A DNA stretch of 64,000 nt from CAINVV01 sp963663005. GTDB lineage: Bacteria > Bacteroidota > Bacteroidia > Bacteroidales > Prolixibacteraceae. Both the position numbers and the translations under genes were made by a program. A model generated the notes under the pieces. The model was not told the DNA's origin, searched no databases, and saw only the letters and a list, made by a program, of their open reading frames with translations. Numbering within the stretch: the first letter of the stretch is position 1; each line of letters begins with the position of its first letter. Below are positions 30,901 to 40,041 of the stretch, piece after piece. The DNA is taken from the NCBI GenBank assembly GCA_963663005.2, contig CAXXHH010000010.1:124001-188000 (forward strand), given 5' to 3'.

Positions 30901-31861
30901 CAGAAACAACGCCCAGAAAATGGCAAATTTGCAGTCTTCTGCTATAAAGCACGATGTTGAACTTGTTCTGGAAGATGGCTGGTACAAGGTTCGGTTTGGC
31001 GGCTTTAAAGACCAGAATGAGGCTGATGTCTGCAAACAAGCAATTATTGCCAGCGGTTTGGTTGAGGCAAATCAAATCTCTGAGATTCATCACACGCGCA
31101 CCGGATATACCAAAAAAGCCTCTTCACAGCCCGTAGCTCTACCGCCTGCAACACCAGTCAAAACTCAGGATAAAGGGCAGACAGAGCCAGCTAAGGCTCC
31201 GGCAGCGGCTTTGCCGACAAATGCTCCCGTCAATGTAATAAAGTCTCCACCCGACACAACGAATACGTCCGTTCTAAAAATACCTAACAAACAAAGTGTT
31301 ACCGCCCCGAATGGTGTAAAAGAAATAGTTGCAACTCCCACTGGAGACTTTAAATCAGATAATATCCTGAAAAGGCAATATTTCGTTCAAATTGGAGCAT
31401 TTCTCAATCCCAAAAATTCGACACGTTTAATAAAAACTGTCTCAAAATTGATCCAATATCCTGCCGGAATAGTCTATCGTGAAGAATTCTATAAAGTCAG
31501 ATTCGGTCCTTTCCTCACTCAGGAGGAACTAAACGATTGCATTAGGTTGGTTGTAAATGCCGGCATCTTACAGAAAAATCTCTTGAAAATCTTTTACGAG
31601 GAGATAGGCTCTACTCCTGAAGCAGATAAACTGGCATCAATGAAGGGAGGGTTCGTCCAGGTAGGTGCTTTCAAGGACAAAGCAAACGCTGCCCGCTTCT
31701 TCAAAAAAATGTCTTCCGAATATCCTTTCCCAATTTTAATAACCGAAGTCGATGGATATCACAAAGTAAGGTTCGGTCCATTTAAGTCCTCCACTGATAC
31801 AAAAAAATGCCGCAAGGCTTTAGAGGCTAATAAAATTGATTGTTTTATGCTTAATTACTAA
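27977..31861 (+). CDS. Outer-membrane usher-like protein with three SPOR domains
   Basis: 1294 residues. A signal peptide follows a basic N-terminus (hydrophobic GIAIFLPIFF, cleavage near TSAQ). An N-terminal beta domain covers about 45-190. Next is an usher plug-like segment: GWMVELYVNNSLVDYKKAD, then SGFFNFQVPLVYGNTAIKL and FYGPWGEE. A beta-barrel-like region of alternating strands runs about 390-670, then GRGGIVFAPFLDLNCNG with a Ca-loop-like DLNCNGKREKDE (~683), and a carboxypeptidase-regulatory-like Ig domain (~770-860). A Pro/Ala/Lys linker (~893-940) leads to three SPOR domains starting near 964, 1132 and 1224 (each xVQxGAF ... YKVRFGxF). SPOR domains bind denuded peptidoglycan. No ATG is present; I use TTG 27977 because a stop lies just upstream. 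Role: subunit export and assembly across the outer membrane (inference). Confidence 0.75.
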   Translation: MLRRIFGILCTRSFKKRWLLLPHNWWIGIAIFLPIFFSTTHTSAQEEPAYDEITIFFQVQNIGTFEVPALVRNQEILLPITDIFDFLKIKTSYSSSLDTISGFFLSPQATYQIDRLNKIITYEGKKFSLKTNDIIRTDTNLYLLSKYFGEIFGLDCKFNVRTLSVNLTTKLELPVIRELRLEQMRKNIVKFKGETKVDTAIGRNRSAFNFGMANWSIISNQQIGSKTDTRLNLALGSVIAGGEAYVNLTHNVNSPFSEKQQTYYWRLVNNSQSLLRQTTVGKISTNSISTIYNPVVGMRFTNTPTTYRRSFGSYPISDYTNPGWMVELYVNNSLVDYKKADASGFFNFQVPLVYGNTAIKLKFYGPWGEEQSKEQQITIPFNFLPPKEFEYTISAGLVEDSLQSIFSKVSLNYGLSRSISIGAGLEYLTSVTSGNKMPYFSIATRPFSNILLSGEYVYGVRGKGIFSYQLPNNVQLELNYSKYHPGQKAINFNYLEERKAMLTLPFKGSNFYMYNRFTYNQIILPGTGYSSSEWLISGNLSGVGLNLSNYALFTKTSDPLYYSNLSLSIRLKRGLLILPQAQYEYSKHELISAKASIEKPVMKNGYFSFSVENNFKSNSFSLQAGIRYDLPFTQTALIVRQTNNLINLMEMARGSLIFDPKTGYSEANNRVSVGRGGIVFAPFLDLNCNGKREKDEPRAYGLNIRISGGNAKQNDRDTTIRVVDLEPYTKYYVELDANSFDNLTWKIKNRSLSVYIEPNTFKLVEIPVSVVGEVSGMVFKQKGENQDGLGRIIVNIFNSKSQLAGKTLSEPDGYYSFLGLAPGKYEARVDTVQLGKIHMLASPTKHAFNIKENREGDIVEGLDFSLKSTLPEVIDSTYIEVPKIAEAEQVPAEKPADKPAIQPAAKSEVKPPAQPATKSEAKPVVQPEAKPEAMPAVQPSIATSKPSGVTTPGIKDQYTATETDQIYLQTGAFRSRNNAQKMANLQSSAIKHDVELVLEDGWYKVRFGGFKDQNEADVCKQAIIASGLVEANQISEIHHTRTGYTKKASSQPVALPPATPVKTQDKGQTEPAKAPAAALPTNAPVNVIKSPPDTTNTSVLKIPNKQSVTAPNGVKEIVATPTGDFKSDNILKRQYFVQIGAFLNPKNSTRLIKTVSKLIQYPAGIVYREEFYKVRFGPFLTQEELNDCIRLVVNAGILQKNLLKIFYEEIGSTPEADKLASMKGGFVQVGAFKDKANAARFFKKMSSEYPFPILITEVDGYHKVRFGPFKSSTDTKKCRKALEANKIDCFMLNY

Positions 31862-31909
31862 ATTAAGTAAAGACTATAAAATTCATAATTATCAAATACT
31901 TATAAAAAC

Positions 31910-31943
31910 AAACGCCTAAGGTAATTGTGTACCTCAGGCGTTT
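31910..31943. terminator. Bidirectional terminator
   Basis: AAACGCCTAAGGTA (31910-31923) pairs with TACCTCAGGCGTTT (31930-31943) around a 6-nt loop with one mismatch, and has A-rich and T-rich flanks. It separates the convergent usher and deacetylase genes. Confidence 0.75.
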
Positions 31944-31962
31944 ACTTTTCTGGTGCGACGAA

Positions 31963-32916
31963 TTACTTCCTTCCCTTCCTTTGCAACTCCATCAAGGGTC
32001 GGTAGCCAATCAAAATTATCCCCTCGTCTTTCACTAATTGGCGAATATCCTTATCTGAAGTGAAACACGCGGCTTCCTGTGACCGCTTTTCCGCAGTGCC
32101 CGTTATTGCTTTCAACTCATCACTCATTTTGGAGGCATGGATAAAAATCTCCGTCACACCTGGTTTCAGATTTTTGATGACATTAGTCCAGAATGGCTTA
32201 ACTTCTTTGTAATTCTCCATCTCTTCGTAGATAAAATAATCTGTGAAGATGATTCCCTGCCTGATAAGTTCTTCCCGCATTTTTGGCTGATTGAATTTCA
32301 ACATAGTCGTTTGGGAGGGCATCCGCAACGGCAGATTAAACTCCATGGCCAACTGAACATATGCCTTGACGAATTCAGGCGAATATTGCATCGTTCCCAT
32401 GTGCGAGTCTATATGGGTTACGGGGACACCCAGCGCCAGTGCTTTCTTTATCTGAGCCCGCCCTTCAATCAACGCCTCCTCCGGCTTTGCGTGTGCATAG
32501 ACCTCTTCCACACTTCGCCATAGAAATCCTTCAGGATCACAAAGTCCTTTCACCTGATCTGCAGGCGCTACAGGTCCCCAGCGATAAAAACGCCACTCAG
32601 CCGTATGAGTGAGATGTACCCCGAAATCCTTTTCAGGATGACTCTTCGCATAGTCGGCAATTGCGCCAGCCCACGGACAAGGAGTCATAATTGTACCCGA
32701 TGTAATCATTCCATTTTCCATTCCATCAATGACTGCAAGGTTAGCCGAGTTGCACATGCCTACATCATCGCAATTGACAATTAATAGCTTGTCAGTAGGT
32801 TTGTAACCAAGTCGCTCGCTCAGTAATTTAGTCTGTCCTGCGGAATGAAAAGGCAAAACCAGTCCGAGGATCGTGATTAACGAGAAAAATAAATGTTTGT
32901 TCTTAGCAGTTTTCAT
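31963..32916 (-). CDS. YdjC/ChbG-like carbohydrate deacetylase, exported
   Basis: 317-aa protein with a signal peptide (about 1-28). The YdjC fold motifs are present: LLIVNCDDVGMCNSAN with the metal-binding Asp pair, FGVHLTHT, and VTHIDSHMGTM, which supply the His ligands and catalytic base known in this family. ChbG-type enzymes remove acetyl groups from N-acetylglucosamine-containing sugars; the exact substrate here is unknown. It lies 33 nt downstream of the dipeptidase gene on the same strand and is probably cotranscribed with it. Confidence 0.85.
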   Translation of the reverse strand: MKTAKNKHLFFSLITILGLVLPFHSAGQTKLLSERLGYKPTDKLLIVNCDDVGMCNSANLAVIDGMENGMITSGTIMTPCPWAGAIADYAKSHPEKDFGVHLTHTAEWRFYRWGPVAPADQVKGLCDPEGFLWRSVEEVYAHAKPEEALIEGRAQIKKALALGVPVTHIDSHMGTMQYSPEFVKAYVQLAMEFNLPLRMPSQTTMLKFNQPKMREELIRQGIIFTDYFIYEEMENYKEVKPFWTNVIKNLKPGVTEIFIHASKMSDELKAITGTAEKRSQEAACFTSDKDIRQLVKDEGIILIGYRPLMELQRKGRK

Positions 32917-32949
32917 AGTAGTAGTTTTAATAAATCATTTGTATTCCAG

Positions 32950-34683
32950 TTATTCCTTAGGTACTTTCAGCCTATCTCCGGTACCTTGAATCATAATTCG
33001 CTCCCATTCCTTTCCGTAACCAGGATGTGATGGTTTTTTCGGAACATTCTTCCCATTCCCATTGTCCTGCAATTGCTCTCCTTCTGATACTTTAAGATTA
33101 CCATCCTGATATTTCATGAAGAGATAGCGATAAAACAGCTTCCAGTCAGAAACGAGCTTATCCGCTGTCTTCGCCGAAAAGTTAGTCAGGAATTCAGTTG
33201 CTGCCTTCGGATCCCGCTTATAAAATTCAATTGCTTGCCTGTCTGTCCCTGCAATTTCTGCTATGAACTGACTCTCTAGCCTGGACTGTTTCTGCTCAAT
33301 TTCAGGGTGAATCATGTTATAACGGGTATATGCCCAATTGTTCGTCTGACTGAAAGTCCAATAAGCCGACGTTTCAGACCATGTAATCATCGATCCGTTT
33401 CCAATGGCATACGAGTTCGGTATTCGGTTTATCTTGCAATAAAAGGGCGCATATACGCATCCATCGGCATCATCCACGCCAAACCAGAAGATACCGCCGA
33501 CATATTCGGGCATTTTTCCGCGCGACTGAGCCACAAAACTATATCCAGTCTGCTGCGTCGCAACCGCTCTTTCGCACAGATACATCACACTGTCTACTTC
33601 AAATTCCATGGGGCGCCAACGATAGGGCAATTTGAAAGGACCGGCCCCCTGGTCATTGCGCATGTCCAACGGAGTTCCTTCGTAATGATCGCGCATCCGG
33701 CTCATCAACTCAGAAAGTGAAATTAAAGAATCTGGCTTAATCCATAATGGTAACCGATTAGATACGAAATTATTAGGATTAGGTTGTTGATCTAATAGTT
33801 TAGGTTCATGCAAAAATTGACCCATGGCATATTTTGTATACAATTCAGAATCCCGGATTCCTTTTGAAACATTTCTAAAAAAAGACCAAACTCTTGCATC
33901 ACAGAATCTTGCACCGCCGAACTTCAACGGATTGTACACATCAGAAAAGCTGAAAGCCTTATCATTTCCAGTATAAAATCCATATTTTTTTGCAAAACTT
34001 ATTACATCGGCCGAATGATACACCGTCTGCTTTAAATCGTTGAAATTGTTGGTCTTCTGAAAGGGGAAAGTCGTAATGCGTGCCTGATTCGCATGACCAC
34101 TGACATATCCGTCCGGAATCAATCTGGCAACCCATACTGCGCCTTTTTCATACTTCCCCTTGCCTATTAATTCCATGATCCAGGCCTCATTAGCATCCGA
34201 GATGGAAAATGATTCGCCACTTGTGGCATAGCCATATTCCGATACAAGTTCGGTCATCACCCGGATCATCTCTCTGGCGCTCTTTGAACGCTGCAGGCCA
34301 ATCCGCATAAGCGACCCGTAATCCAGAATTGCACCAGGCTGACTGCTTAGGGAATCGAGTCCACCAAAGGTTGTCTCTCCAATAGCAACCTGATTCTCAT
34401 TCATAAACTGCACAACGGAATAGGTATGTGAAACTTCCGGGATTGTCCCCAACAATTTACCATTCTCATAGTGAAATATTTCGCACAGACTTCCCTCCTT
34501 GTGATCCCCAGCGGGGTAAAAAGCAATTGCGCCATAGCGCGTATGCGAATCCGCAGCATAAGTGATCATCACCGATCCGTCTTTACTGGCACCCTTAGTG
34601 ACGATAAAATTGGTACATGACAAAGCAGGTAACGTGTTCATTACTAAGCAGAACACCAAATTTAAAAATATAAAATACTTCAT
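32950..34683 (-). CDS. Peptidase family C69 dipeptidase, exported
   Basis: 577-aa Ntn-hydrolase of the PepD/C69 family. The signal peptide ends just before Cys23 in LSCTNF, which would become the N-terminal nucleophile after processing. Typical family segments follow: ASKDGSVMITYAADSH, NENQVAIGETTFGG, GYATSGESFSISDANEAW and HANQARITTFP. These enzymes hydrolyse dipeptides, here in the periplasm. Length fits exported Bacteroidota members. It is divergent from the DUF2490 gene. Confidence 0.87.
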   Translation of the reverse strand: MKYFIFLNLVFCLVMNTLPALSCTNFIVTKGASKDGSVMITYAADSHTRYGAIAFYPAGDHKEGSLCEIFHYENGKLLGTIPEVSHTYSVVQFMNENQVAIGETTFGGLDSLSSQPGAILDYGSLMRIGLQRSKSAREMIRVMTELVSEYGYATSGESFSISDANEAWIMELIGKGKYEKGAVWVARLIPDGYVSGHANQARITTFPFQKTNNFNDLKQTVYHSADVISFAKKYGFYTGNDKAFSFSDVYNPLKFGGARFCDARVWSFFRNVSKGIRDSELYTKYAMGQFLHEPKLLDQQPNPNNFVSNRLPLWIKPDSLISLSELMSRMRDHYEGTPLDMRNDQGAGPFKLPYRWRPMEFEVDSVMYLCERAVATQQTGYSFVAQSRGKMPEYVGGIFWFGVDDADGCVYAPFYCKINRIPNSYAIGNGSMITWSETSAYWTFSQTNNWAYTRYNMIHPEIEQKQSRLESQFIAEIAGTDRQAIEFYKRDPKAATEFLTNFSAKTADKLVSDWKLFYRYLFMKYQDGNLKVSEGEQLQDNGNGKNVPKKPSHPGYGKEWERIMIQGTGDRLKVPKE

Positions 34684-34822
34684 TTATAGATATTTAGATC
34701 ACGAATTTAACAACTATTACCGGCTTTCAAAAGAGTCCTAAACATTTTCAATTCACCCGTGAACAGATCAAAAAAAAACCTATTTTCGCGACATTCATTC
34801 CGATTGGAACAAGCACCTGTAA

Positions 34823-35479
34823 ATGAACAACATTAAAATTATATTCGTCCTGCTCCTCTCTGGCATTGCCAGCACCCGTGTTTCAAAAGCCGCGGATAAA
34901 ACCGCTGGCATTTGGACGGAAATGGCCGCTTCCAAAAAGGTTCACTCCTTTGTTTTTGGGCTTACAAGCGAAGTATTGACCAGAGAGAACAGTAGCACCC
35001 TCGAACGGGTGGGTGTCGGTTTAAAAGCAGACTATTCGCTACTTAAATGGATGAATGCCGGCGTGGGTTATTCCTTGATGGATTTTAAAAAAACGGGCTA
35101 TTTCGAATTGAAAGATCGGTTTTATATGCAACTTGAACCATTATGGAAATTTTCAAATTTCATATGCAGTCTAAGGGAAAGGCTTCAGGTTACTGTGACG
35201 CCCAGCGCAAAAACCAATGTGCCGGATTCATACTACTGGCGGAACAGACTTGAGATATTTTACAAGAAAAATCCATGGAAAGTGGAACCGATCCTGGATA
35301 TGGAAACCTGGTATCACTTCGGGGAATACAGACGTAGTATAACAGAAGGTTACCGTATTTCAATGGGTGCCAATATCCATCCCGATGCTCATCAGAAGGT
35401 AAAAGTATACGGAATGCTAACGGATGGTACCATAATTAGCCAGTATATATTCGGGGTATCCTACGAATTTAGACTATGA
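34823..35479 (+). CDS. DUF2490-like outer-membrane protein
   Basis: 218-aa exported protein: signal peptide about 1-23 (AADKT after cleavage), then an amphipathic beta-strand series (GVGLKADYSLLKWMNAGVGY, YYWRNRLEIFYKKN, WKVEPILDMETWYHFG) ending in a barrel-closing aromatic strand GVSYEFRL. This resembles the DUF2490 family of small outer-membrane barrels; function unknown. Its last 6 nt overlap tail-to-tail with the LytTR regulator gene. Confidence 0.65.
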   Translation: MNNIKIIFVLLLSGIASTRVSKAADKTAGIWTEMAASKKVHSFVFGLTSEVLTRENSSTLERVGVGLKADYSLLKWMNAGVGYSLMDFKKTGYFELKDRFYMQLEPLWKFSNFICSLRERLQVTVTPSAKTNVPDSYYWRNRLEIFYKKNPWKVEPILDMETWYHFGEYRRSITEGYRISMGANIHPDAHQKVKVYGMLTDGTIISQYIFGVSYEFRL

Positions 35480-36181
35480 AGAGGCATTCCCGGATTTAAA
35501 CATTTGGTTTAATAAATCCTGCTTATACGACTCTGATACTGGGATCTTGTGAGATCCAATATGAATCAAATTTCCCTCAATATGATTTATTCTTTGTAAG
35601 CTTACCAGGATTGTCCGATGTACTTTCTGAAACGGAAATCCCGTCAGTTTTTCCTCCCAGCTTTTTAAGGTTCCATGTACCACGAGCTTTTTATCCGTAC
35701 AATAAAGGGACACATAATCACCGCAAGACTCTACGAATAATATATCTTCAACACTTATCTGGTAGATTCGGCGGTCGGATTTTACTGGTATCTTGGTTTG
35801 CAACGTTGGCAAAATCCTGGTATTCATCCGGTCCTTCGCCTTGTTAACTGCCTTACTGAAGCGTTCAAAGGAGAATGGTTTAAGCAGAAAATCAACGATC
35901 TCGAGATCAAATCCCTCAATCGCGTATTCCGGGTAGGCAGTGGTAAAAATAACCATGGGGGGACGAACCAACGAACGCAGGAAACTGACTCCTGACATTT
36001 CCGGCAGATTAATATCCAAAAACATCAGATCGACCGTGGCGCGATCCAGATAGGACTGGGCAGAAAATGCATCCGGGAAAGTGCCACAGCAGTTTAAGCC
36101 GGGACTTAGGGCGATATTGCGTTCCAGAATGGATTGCGCGGCGGGTTCATCCTCAATAATAATGCAATTTATTGTTGTCAT
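35474..36181 (-). CDS. LytTR-family response regulator
   Basis: 235-aa regulator with a receiver (residues 1-120; D11, phospho-acceptor Asp56 in LMFLDINLPEMSG, KPF at ~102-104) and a LytTR DNA-binding domain (about 135-233: SVEDILFVESCGDYVSLY, KVHRTILVSLQRINHIEGN). It forms a two-component pair with the LytS-like kinase whose gene ends 36 nt upstream. The stop overlaps the end of the convergent DUF2490 gene. Confidence 0.92.
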   Translation of the reverse strand: MTTINCIIIEDEPAAQSILERNIALSPGLNCCGTFPDAFSAQSYLDRATVDLMFLDINLPEMSGVSFLRSLVRPPMVIFTTAYPEYAIEGFDLEIVDFLLKPFSFERFSKAVNKAKDRMNTRILPTLQTKIPVKSDRRIYQISVEDILFVESCGDYVSLYCTDKKLVVHGTLKSWEEKLTGFPFQKVHRTILVSLQRINHIEGNLIHIGSHKIPVSESYKQDLLNQMFKSGNASS

Positions 36182-36216
36182 TTAAAAATATCGCCTATGA
36201 GAATATAGATTCTTAT

Positions 36217-37455
36217 TCACAATTCCAGATCCATTCGTACGCTGTAAATCCCTCCTATTTCCTCAAAATGAAGGGAATGCCTGCCTGAATACAACAAATT
36301 TAATCGTTTTTCGACATTATTGATACCAATTCCTCCATTCACCTCATTTTCGCTCATTTCCCGCAGCGCGACAGCATTTTTGGTAGTAAAGTGCAAGTGG
36401 CTTCCTTTGAGTCCAATATTCATTTCAATTTTTCCGGGCTCCTTGCCGATACCATGCTTGAAACAGTTCTCAGCCAATGGCAGCAGTAACAAAGGTGCAA
36501 TCTGCTTGTCACCAAAATCACCGGTAATAGTCAGTTCTACAGTCGTTTTTTCCGGATTTATCCTGGCCTTCTGAAGTTCGACATATGTCCTGATTATTTC
36601 CACCTCTTTATCCAATGGAATAAACTCACTTGTGGTATCGTATAGCACATAACGTAGAAAATCAGATAATTGCAAAATTATATCCTTCGTTCTCTCGTCC
36701 TTGTTTATCGCCATTGAATAGATGGTATTCAGGTTATTGAAAAGAAAATGAGGATTGATTTGAGCCTTTAGGGCAGAGAGTTCATTTTGCGCCTTATCTC
36801 GGTTAGCAATCAGTAGCACAGCATATTGCCAAACCAAAAAAACCAATGTAGCAAAAAGCAAATAGCCTCCAACTATTATAATCAGTTCCCAAATTTTAAA
36901 ATAGGAAACAAAATACAAGCCAGGGAAAATCTTGTCTATAATAAAATCGAAGATTGCAAAATTCGCGATAGCAGTGCAAATCGTCAGGACTCCAACAGCC
37001 AAAATATATGAGCCAAATTGACTTACTTTCAGGTACCTGTTAATTAAAATATACAAATTAAAGTATACGGCGGCGGCTATTGTAAGGTGAAAGACAACCA
37101 CATACATGAACCCGGAAAGGAAAAATTCAGTAAATAGTGAAATATCATCCCGATTGGCAACAGGATGCAGAAATTCGAAAAAAAGATATACTACCGGAAT
37201 GAAAAAGAGAACCGTCACCGAGATTTTCAGCCATTTCTTTGCTTTTCCAATAAACCAAACGAATGGCAAAAGGCAATACAAATAAAAGAGCGTGTATAAT
37301 AAAACCAAGTCAGGCCAATAGTCTTGCAACCCCTTGATTACTCCTGAAGATTCTACCCCCGGATTAAACACAATATTCCATATATTTATTGACAATATCC
37401 AAAATAACAGGTGTATAACAACGATCAATTGATCTTTATATTTAATTATTTTCAT
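36217..37455 (-). CDS. LytS-like membrane histidine kinase (His_kinase family)
   Basis: 412-aa kinase with about six transmembrane helices in residues 1-215, then the His_kinase signature LKAQINPHFLFNNLNTI with the phospho-accepting His near 235, and a HATPase region (LLLPLAENCFKHGI, GIGINNVEKRLNLLY). This class signals to LytTR regulators, and the next gene in the operon encodes one. No extracellular sensor domain is visible, so sensing is probably in the membrane. Confidence 0.92.
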   Translation of the reverse strand: MKIIKYKDQLIVVIHLLFWILSINIWNIVFNPGVESSGVIKGLQDYWPDLVLLYTLFYLYCLLPFVWFIGKAKKWLKISVTVLFFIPVVYLFFEFLHPVANRDDISLFTEFFLSGFMYVVVFHLTIAAAVYFNLYILINRYLKVSQFGSYILAVGVLTICTAIANFAIFDFIIDKIFPGLYFVSYFKIWELIIIVGGYLLFATLVFLVWQYAVLLIANRDKAQNELSALKAQINPHFLFNNLNTIYSMAINKDERTKDIILQLSDFLRYVLYDTTSEFIPLDKEVEIIRTYVELQKARINPEKTTVELTITGDFGDKQIAPLLLLPLAENCFKHGIGKEPGKIEMNIGLKGSHLHFTTKNAVALREMSENEVNGGIGINNVEKRLNLLYSGRHSLHFEEIGGIYSVRMDLEL

Positions 37456-37573
37456 GATTTTCGATTTAATATTTTAGTAGTCTGATGCAGTCGCAGATCG
37501 TCTATTTTTCGATTTTATGGTTCTATTATCAGTTTAAATGAGTATTTATACTACAATGATTTACAGATAAATA

Positions 37574-38293
37574 TTAATTAATCCTGTTCATTTTTAGCAT
37601 AGCCGGCTGGTTTTCCCAATCAATGAATCGTGACTCCGACGAATACCGGTCAATCATTCCCGTTAATTGCTCCGAACTACCTGAAAGGAGCAAACGGCCT
37701 TTATCGCCAGCCCATCTGTAACTGACCCTCACCCGCTTCTTTTCGATCATTTCTTTCATCGTGTCGGCTCCAAGCCACGAAAGCACCGGTTTGCCATTGC
37801 GAATTTCAATCCTTGCCAGCGTGTGTATTGTAAAATAGCTTTCTGATGCAAACCGGCTATTCTCCAAACCGCTGTTTTCAATAGGCATAAAGTCCGCATA
37901 CAGTGCCTTATTAACCTTAAACAGAACCATTTTAAAATGGTGGGTGGTAGAATCCGAGCTCGGATTGATAAGAAGTACATGGTAAAAATTCAAGGCTCGA
38001 AATGCCACTGAATCCTTACCCAGCTTGGTTTTAATGGTCTCCCTGACAATTCTTCGTTCGATTTTCCATACCGAGGTGGTATCTGCCTTTTTCCAGATAT
38101 CGCTGTTATCCACCTTCGTGGAGTCTTTTCTGGGATGAATAGACTGCACGCTCCATCTGCCTTCCATTTCGGGTACCAGGGTGATACTTTTTTCGAGATA
38201 GAACGGATTTAAGGAACAGATCATAAAAAAATCAGAACATCCAGTGATTAACAGGATTATTCCGATTAAGATAAGCACTCTTGGTCGCTTCAT
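37574..38293 (-). CDS. Hypothetical lipoprotein
   Basis: 239-aa predicted lipoprotein: N-terminal basic and hydrophobic stretch ending in the lipobox LLITGC (Cys19). The mature part has alternating beta strands with no motif I recognise (GRWSVQSIHP, HHFKMVLFKVNKALYADF). It stands alone, ~118 nt upstream of the LytS kinase gene start on the same strand. Confidence 0.6.
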   Translation of the reverse strand: MKRPRVLILIGIILLITGCSDFFMICSLNPFYLEKSITLVPEMEGRWSVQSIHPRKDSTKVDNSDIWKKADTTSVWKIERRIVRETIKTKLGKDSVAFRALNFYHVLLINPSSDSTTHHFKMVLFKVNKALYADFMPIENSGLENSRFASESYFTIHTLARIEIRNGKPVLSWLGADTMKEMIEKKRVRVSYRWAGDKGRLLLSGSSEQLTGMIDRYSSESRFIDWENQPAMLKMNRIN

Positions 38294-38403
38294 ATTCGCT
38301 GAATTTTAAATTTCAGAACTAAGATAGTCGTGATTTATCCTTCAGCTATTTTATTTCGATCAAAGTCCGGAAAATTTCGATGAAATGGTCAAGAGTGCCA
38401 TTT

Positions 38404-40041
38404 CTATTTACTTCTTTCCAGTTCCCTTAGATTTTCCAATTTCTTCATTTGCAGGAAGCTGTAAATATCGCCAAGATGCTCTTTAACCCTTTTATTACCA
38501 AATTCATATACCTTTTGAACCAGTCCATCGAGAAAATCGCGATCATGGGAGACCAGAATCAAGGTACCATCAAAATCCTGAAGGGCACTTTTCAATATCT
38601 CTTTAGTTCTCATATCCAGGTGATTGGTAGGCTCGTCCAGAATAAGCAAATTCACCGGCTCCAACAATAACTTTACCATGGCCAGCCTGGTACGCTCTCC
38701 ACCGGAAAGGATTTTCACCTTTTTGTGAATATCGTCACCTCCAAACATGAATGCCCCAAGCAAGTCTTTGATTTTTGTGCGGATATCCCCCACTGCGACG
38801 TCATCAATCGTCTGAAAAACAGTCAGCTCTTCGTCAAGCAAAGATGCCTGATTTTGAGCAAAATAACCAATCATGGTATTGTGTCCCAAAGAAAGCTTTC
38901 CCTGAAAGTCAATTTCATTCATTATAGCCTTCACTAGCGTGGATTTCCCTTCTCCATTTTTTCCGACAAAGGCAATCTTCTCTCCTCTTTCGAGTGTTAG
39001 CGAGGCGTTGGCAAAAACCAGGTGCGATCCATAGCTTTTGGACAGATCCTCAACAATAACCGGATAATTTCCCGATCGTGGCGAAGGAGGGAATTTCAGC
39101 CTGAGCGCCGAACTATCCACCTCATCAACCTCCACCAGCTCCAATTTTTCGAGCATCTTCACTCGCGACTGCACCTGAAGTGTTTTGGAATAAGTCCCCT
39201 TGAACCGCTCAATAAATTCGGTGGTTTCCGCAATCATTTTCTGCTGCTCGTCGAAGGCCTTTTGCTGTTGATCGCGGCGTTCTTTGCGGAGCTCGATGTA
39301 TTTGGAGTAATTTACTTTGTAGTCGTATATGCGCCCCATTGTCACCTCAATTGTGCGCGTGGTAATGTTATCAATAAAAGCGCGGTCGTGCGAAATGACC
39401 ATTACCGCTTTGGCGCTGTTGATCAGAAATTCCTCCAACCATTGCACTGATTCAATATCCATATGGTTCGTTGGTTCATCGAGCAGGATAAGGTCAGGCT
39501 TTTGCAGGAGTATTTTTGCGAGTTCAATGCGCATTCTCCATCCACCGCTGAATTCGCTGGTTGGACGTGCAAAATCCTCACGGACAAAACCCAGTCCAAG
39601 CAGTATTTTCTCAACTTCTGCATCAAAATTGATCTCCTCAATCGAATAATATTGCTCGCTCAGAGTCGAAACTCTCTCAATTATTTCCGCATAACTATCT
39701 GATTCGTAATCTGTGCGTATCGTCAACTCCTCATTCAAAGCGGTAATTTCCTTTTCCATTTCATGGATTCGGGCAAATGCCTGGGCGGCTTCATCGAAAA
39801 CGGTTCGGTTGTCTTCTGTCAGCAAATGCTGTGGCAAATAGGCAATGACTGCATCTTTTGGCGCCGATATTCTCCCTTTGCTGGCAGACTTTACGCCGGC
39901 CATAATTTTCAAAAGGGTTGATTTGCCGGCACCATTCTTACCCATCAGCGCGATTCTGTCTTTGTCGTTAACTACAAAGGAGATATCTGAAAATAAAGTT
40001 GATCCGCCAAATTCAACCGTTAGACCGTCTACTGAAATCAT
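38404..40041 (-). CDS. ABC-F family ATPase
   Basis: 545-aa soluble protein with two ABC domains in tandem and no membrane segments. First: Walker A GKNGAGKS, signature SGGWRMR, Walker B LILLDEPTNHMD. Second: GKNGEGKS, SGGERTR, LILDEPTNHLD. The charged linker between them (residues ~240-300) is the ABC-F interdomain arm that reaches into the ribosomal E site. Members act in translation quality control or antibiotic resistance; this one looks like a housekeeping YbiT/Uup-like type. I use ATG 40041 because the residues before it are not conserved. Confidence 0.92.
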   Translation of the reverse strand: MISVDGLTVEFGGSTLFSDISFVVNDKDRIALMGKNGAGKSTLLKIMAGVKSASKGRISAPKDAVIAYLPQHLLTEDNRTVFDEAAQAFARIHEMEKEITALNEELTIRTDYESDSYAEIIERVSTLSEQYYSIEEINFDAEVEKILLGLGFVREDFARPTSEFSGGWRMRIELAKILLQKPDLILLDEPTNHMDIESVQWLEEFLINSAKAVMVISHDRAFIDNITTRTIEVTMGRIYDYKVNYSKYIELRKERRDQQQKAFDEQQKMIAETTEFIERFKGTYSKTLQVQSRVKMLEKLELVEVDEVDSSALRLKFPPSPRSGNYPVIVEDLSKSYGSHLVFANASLTLERGEKIAFVGKNGEGKSTLVKAIMNEIDFQGKLSLGHNTMIGYFAQNQASLLDEELTVFQTIDDVAVGDIRTKIKDLLGAFMFGGDDIHKKVKILSGGERTRLAMVKLLLEPVNLLILDEPTNHLDMRTKEILKSALQDFDGTLILVSHDRDFLDGLVQKVYEFGNKRVKEHLGDIYSFLQMKKLENLRELERSK

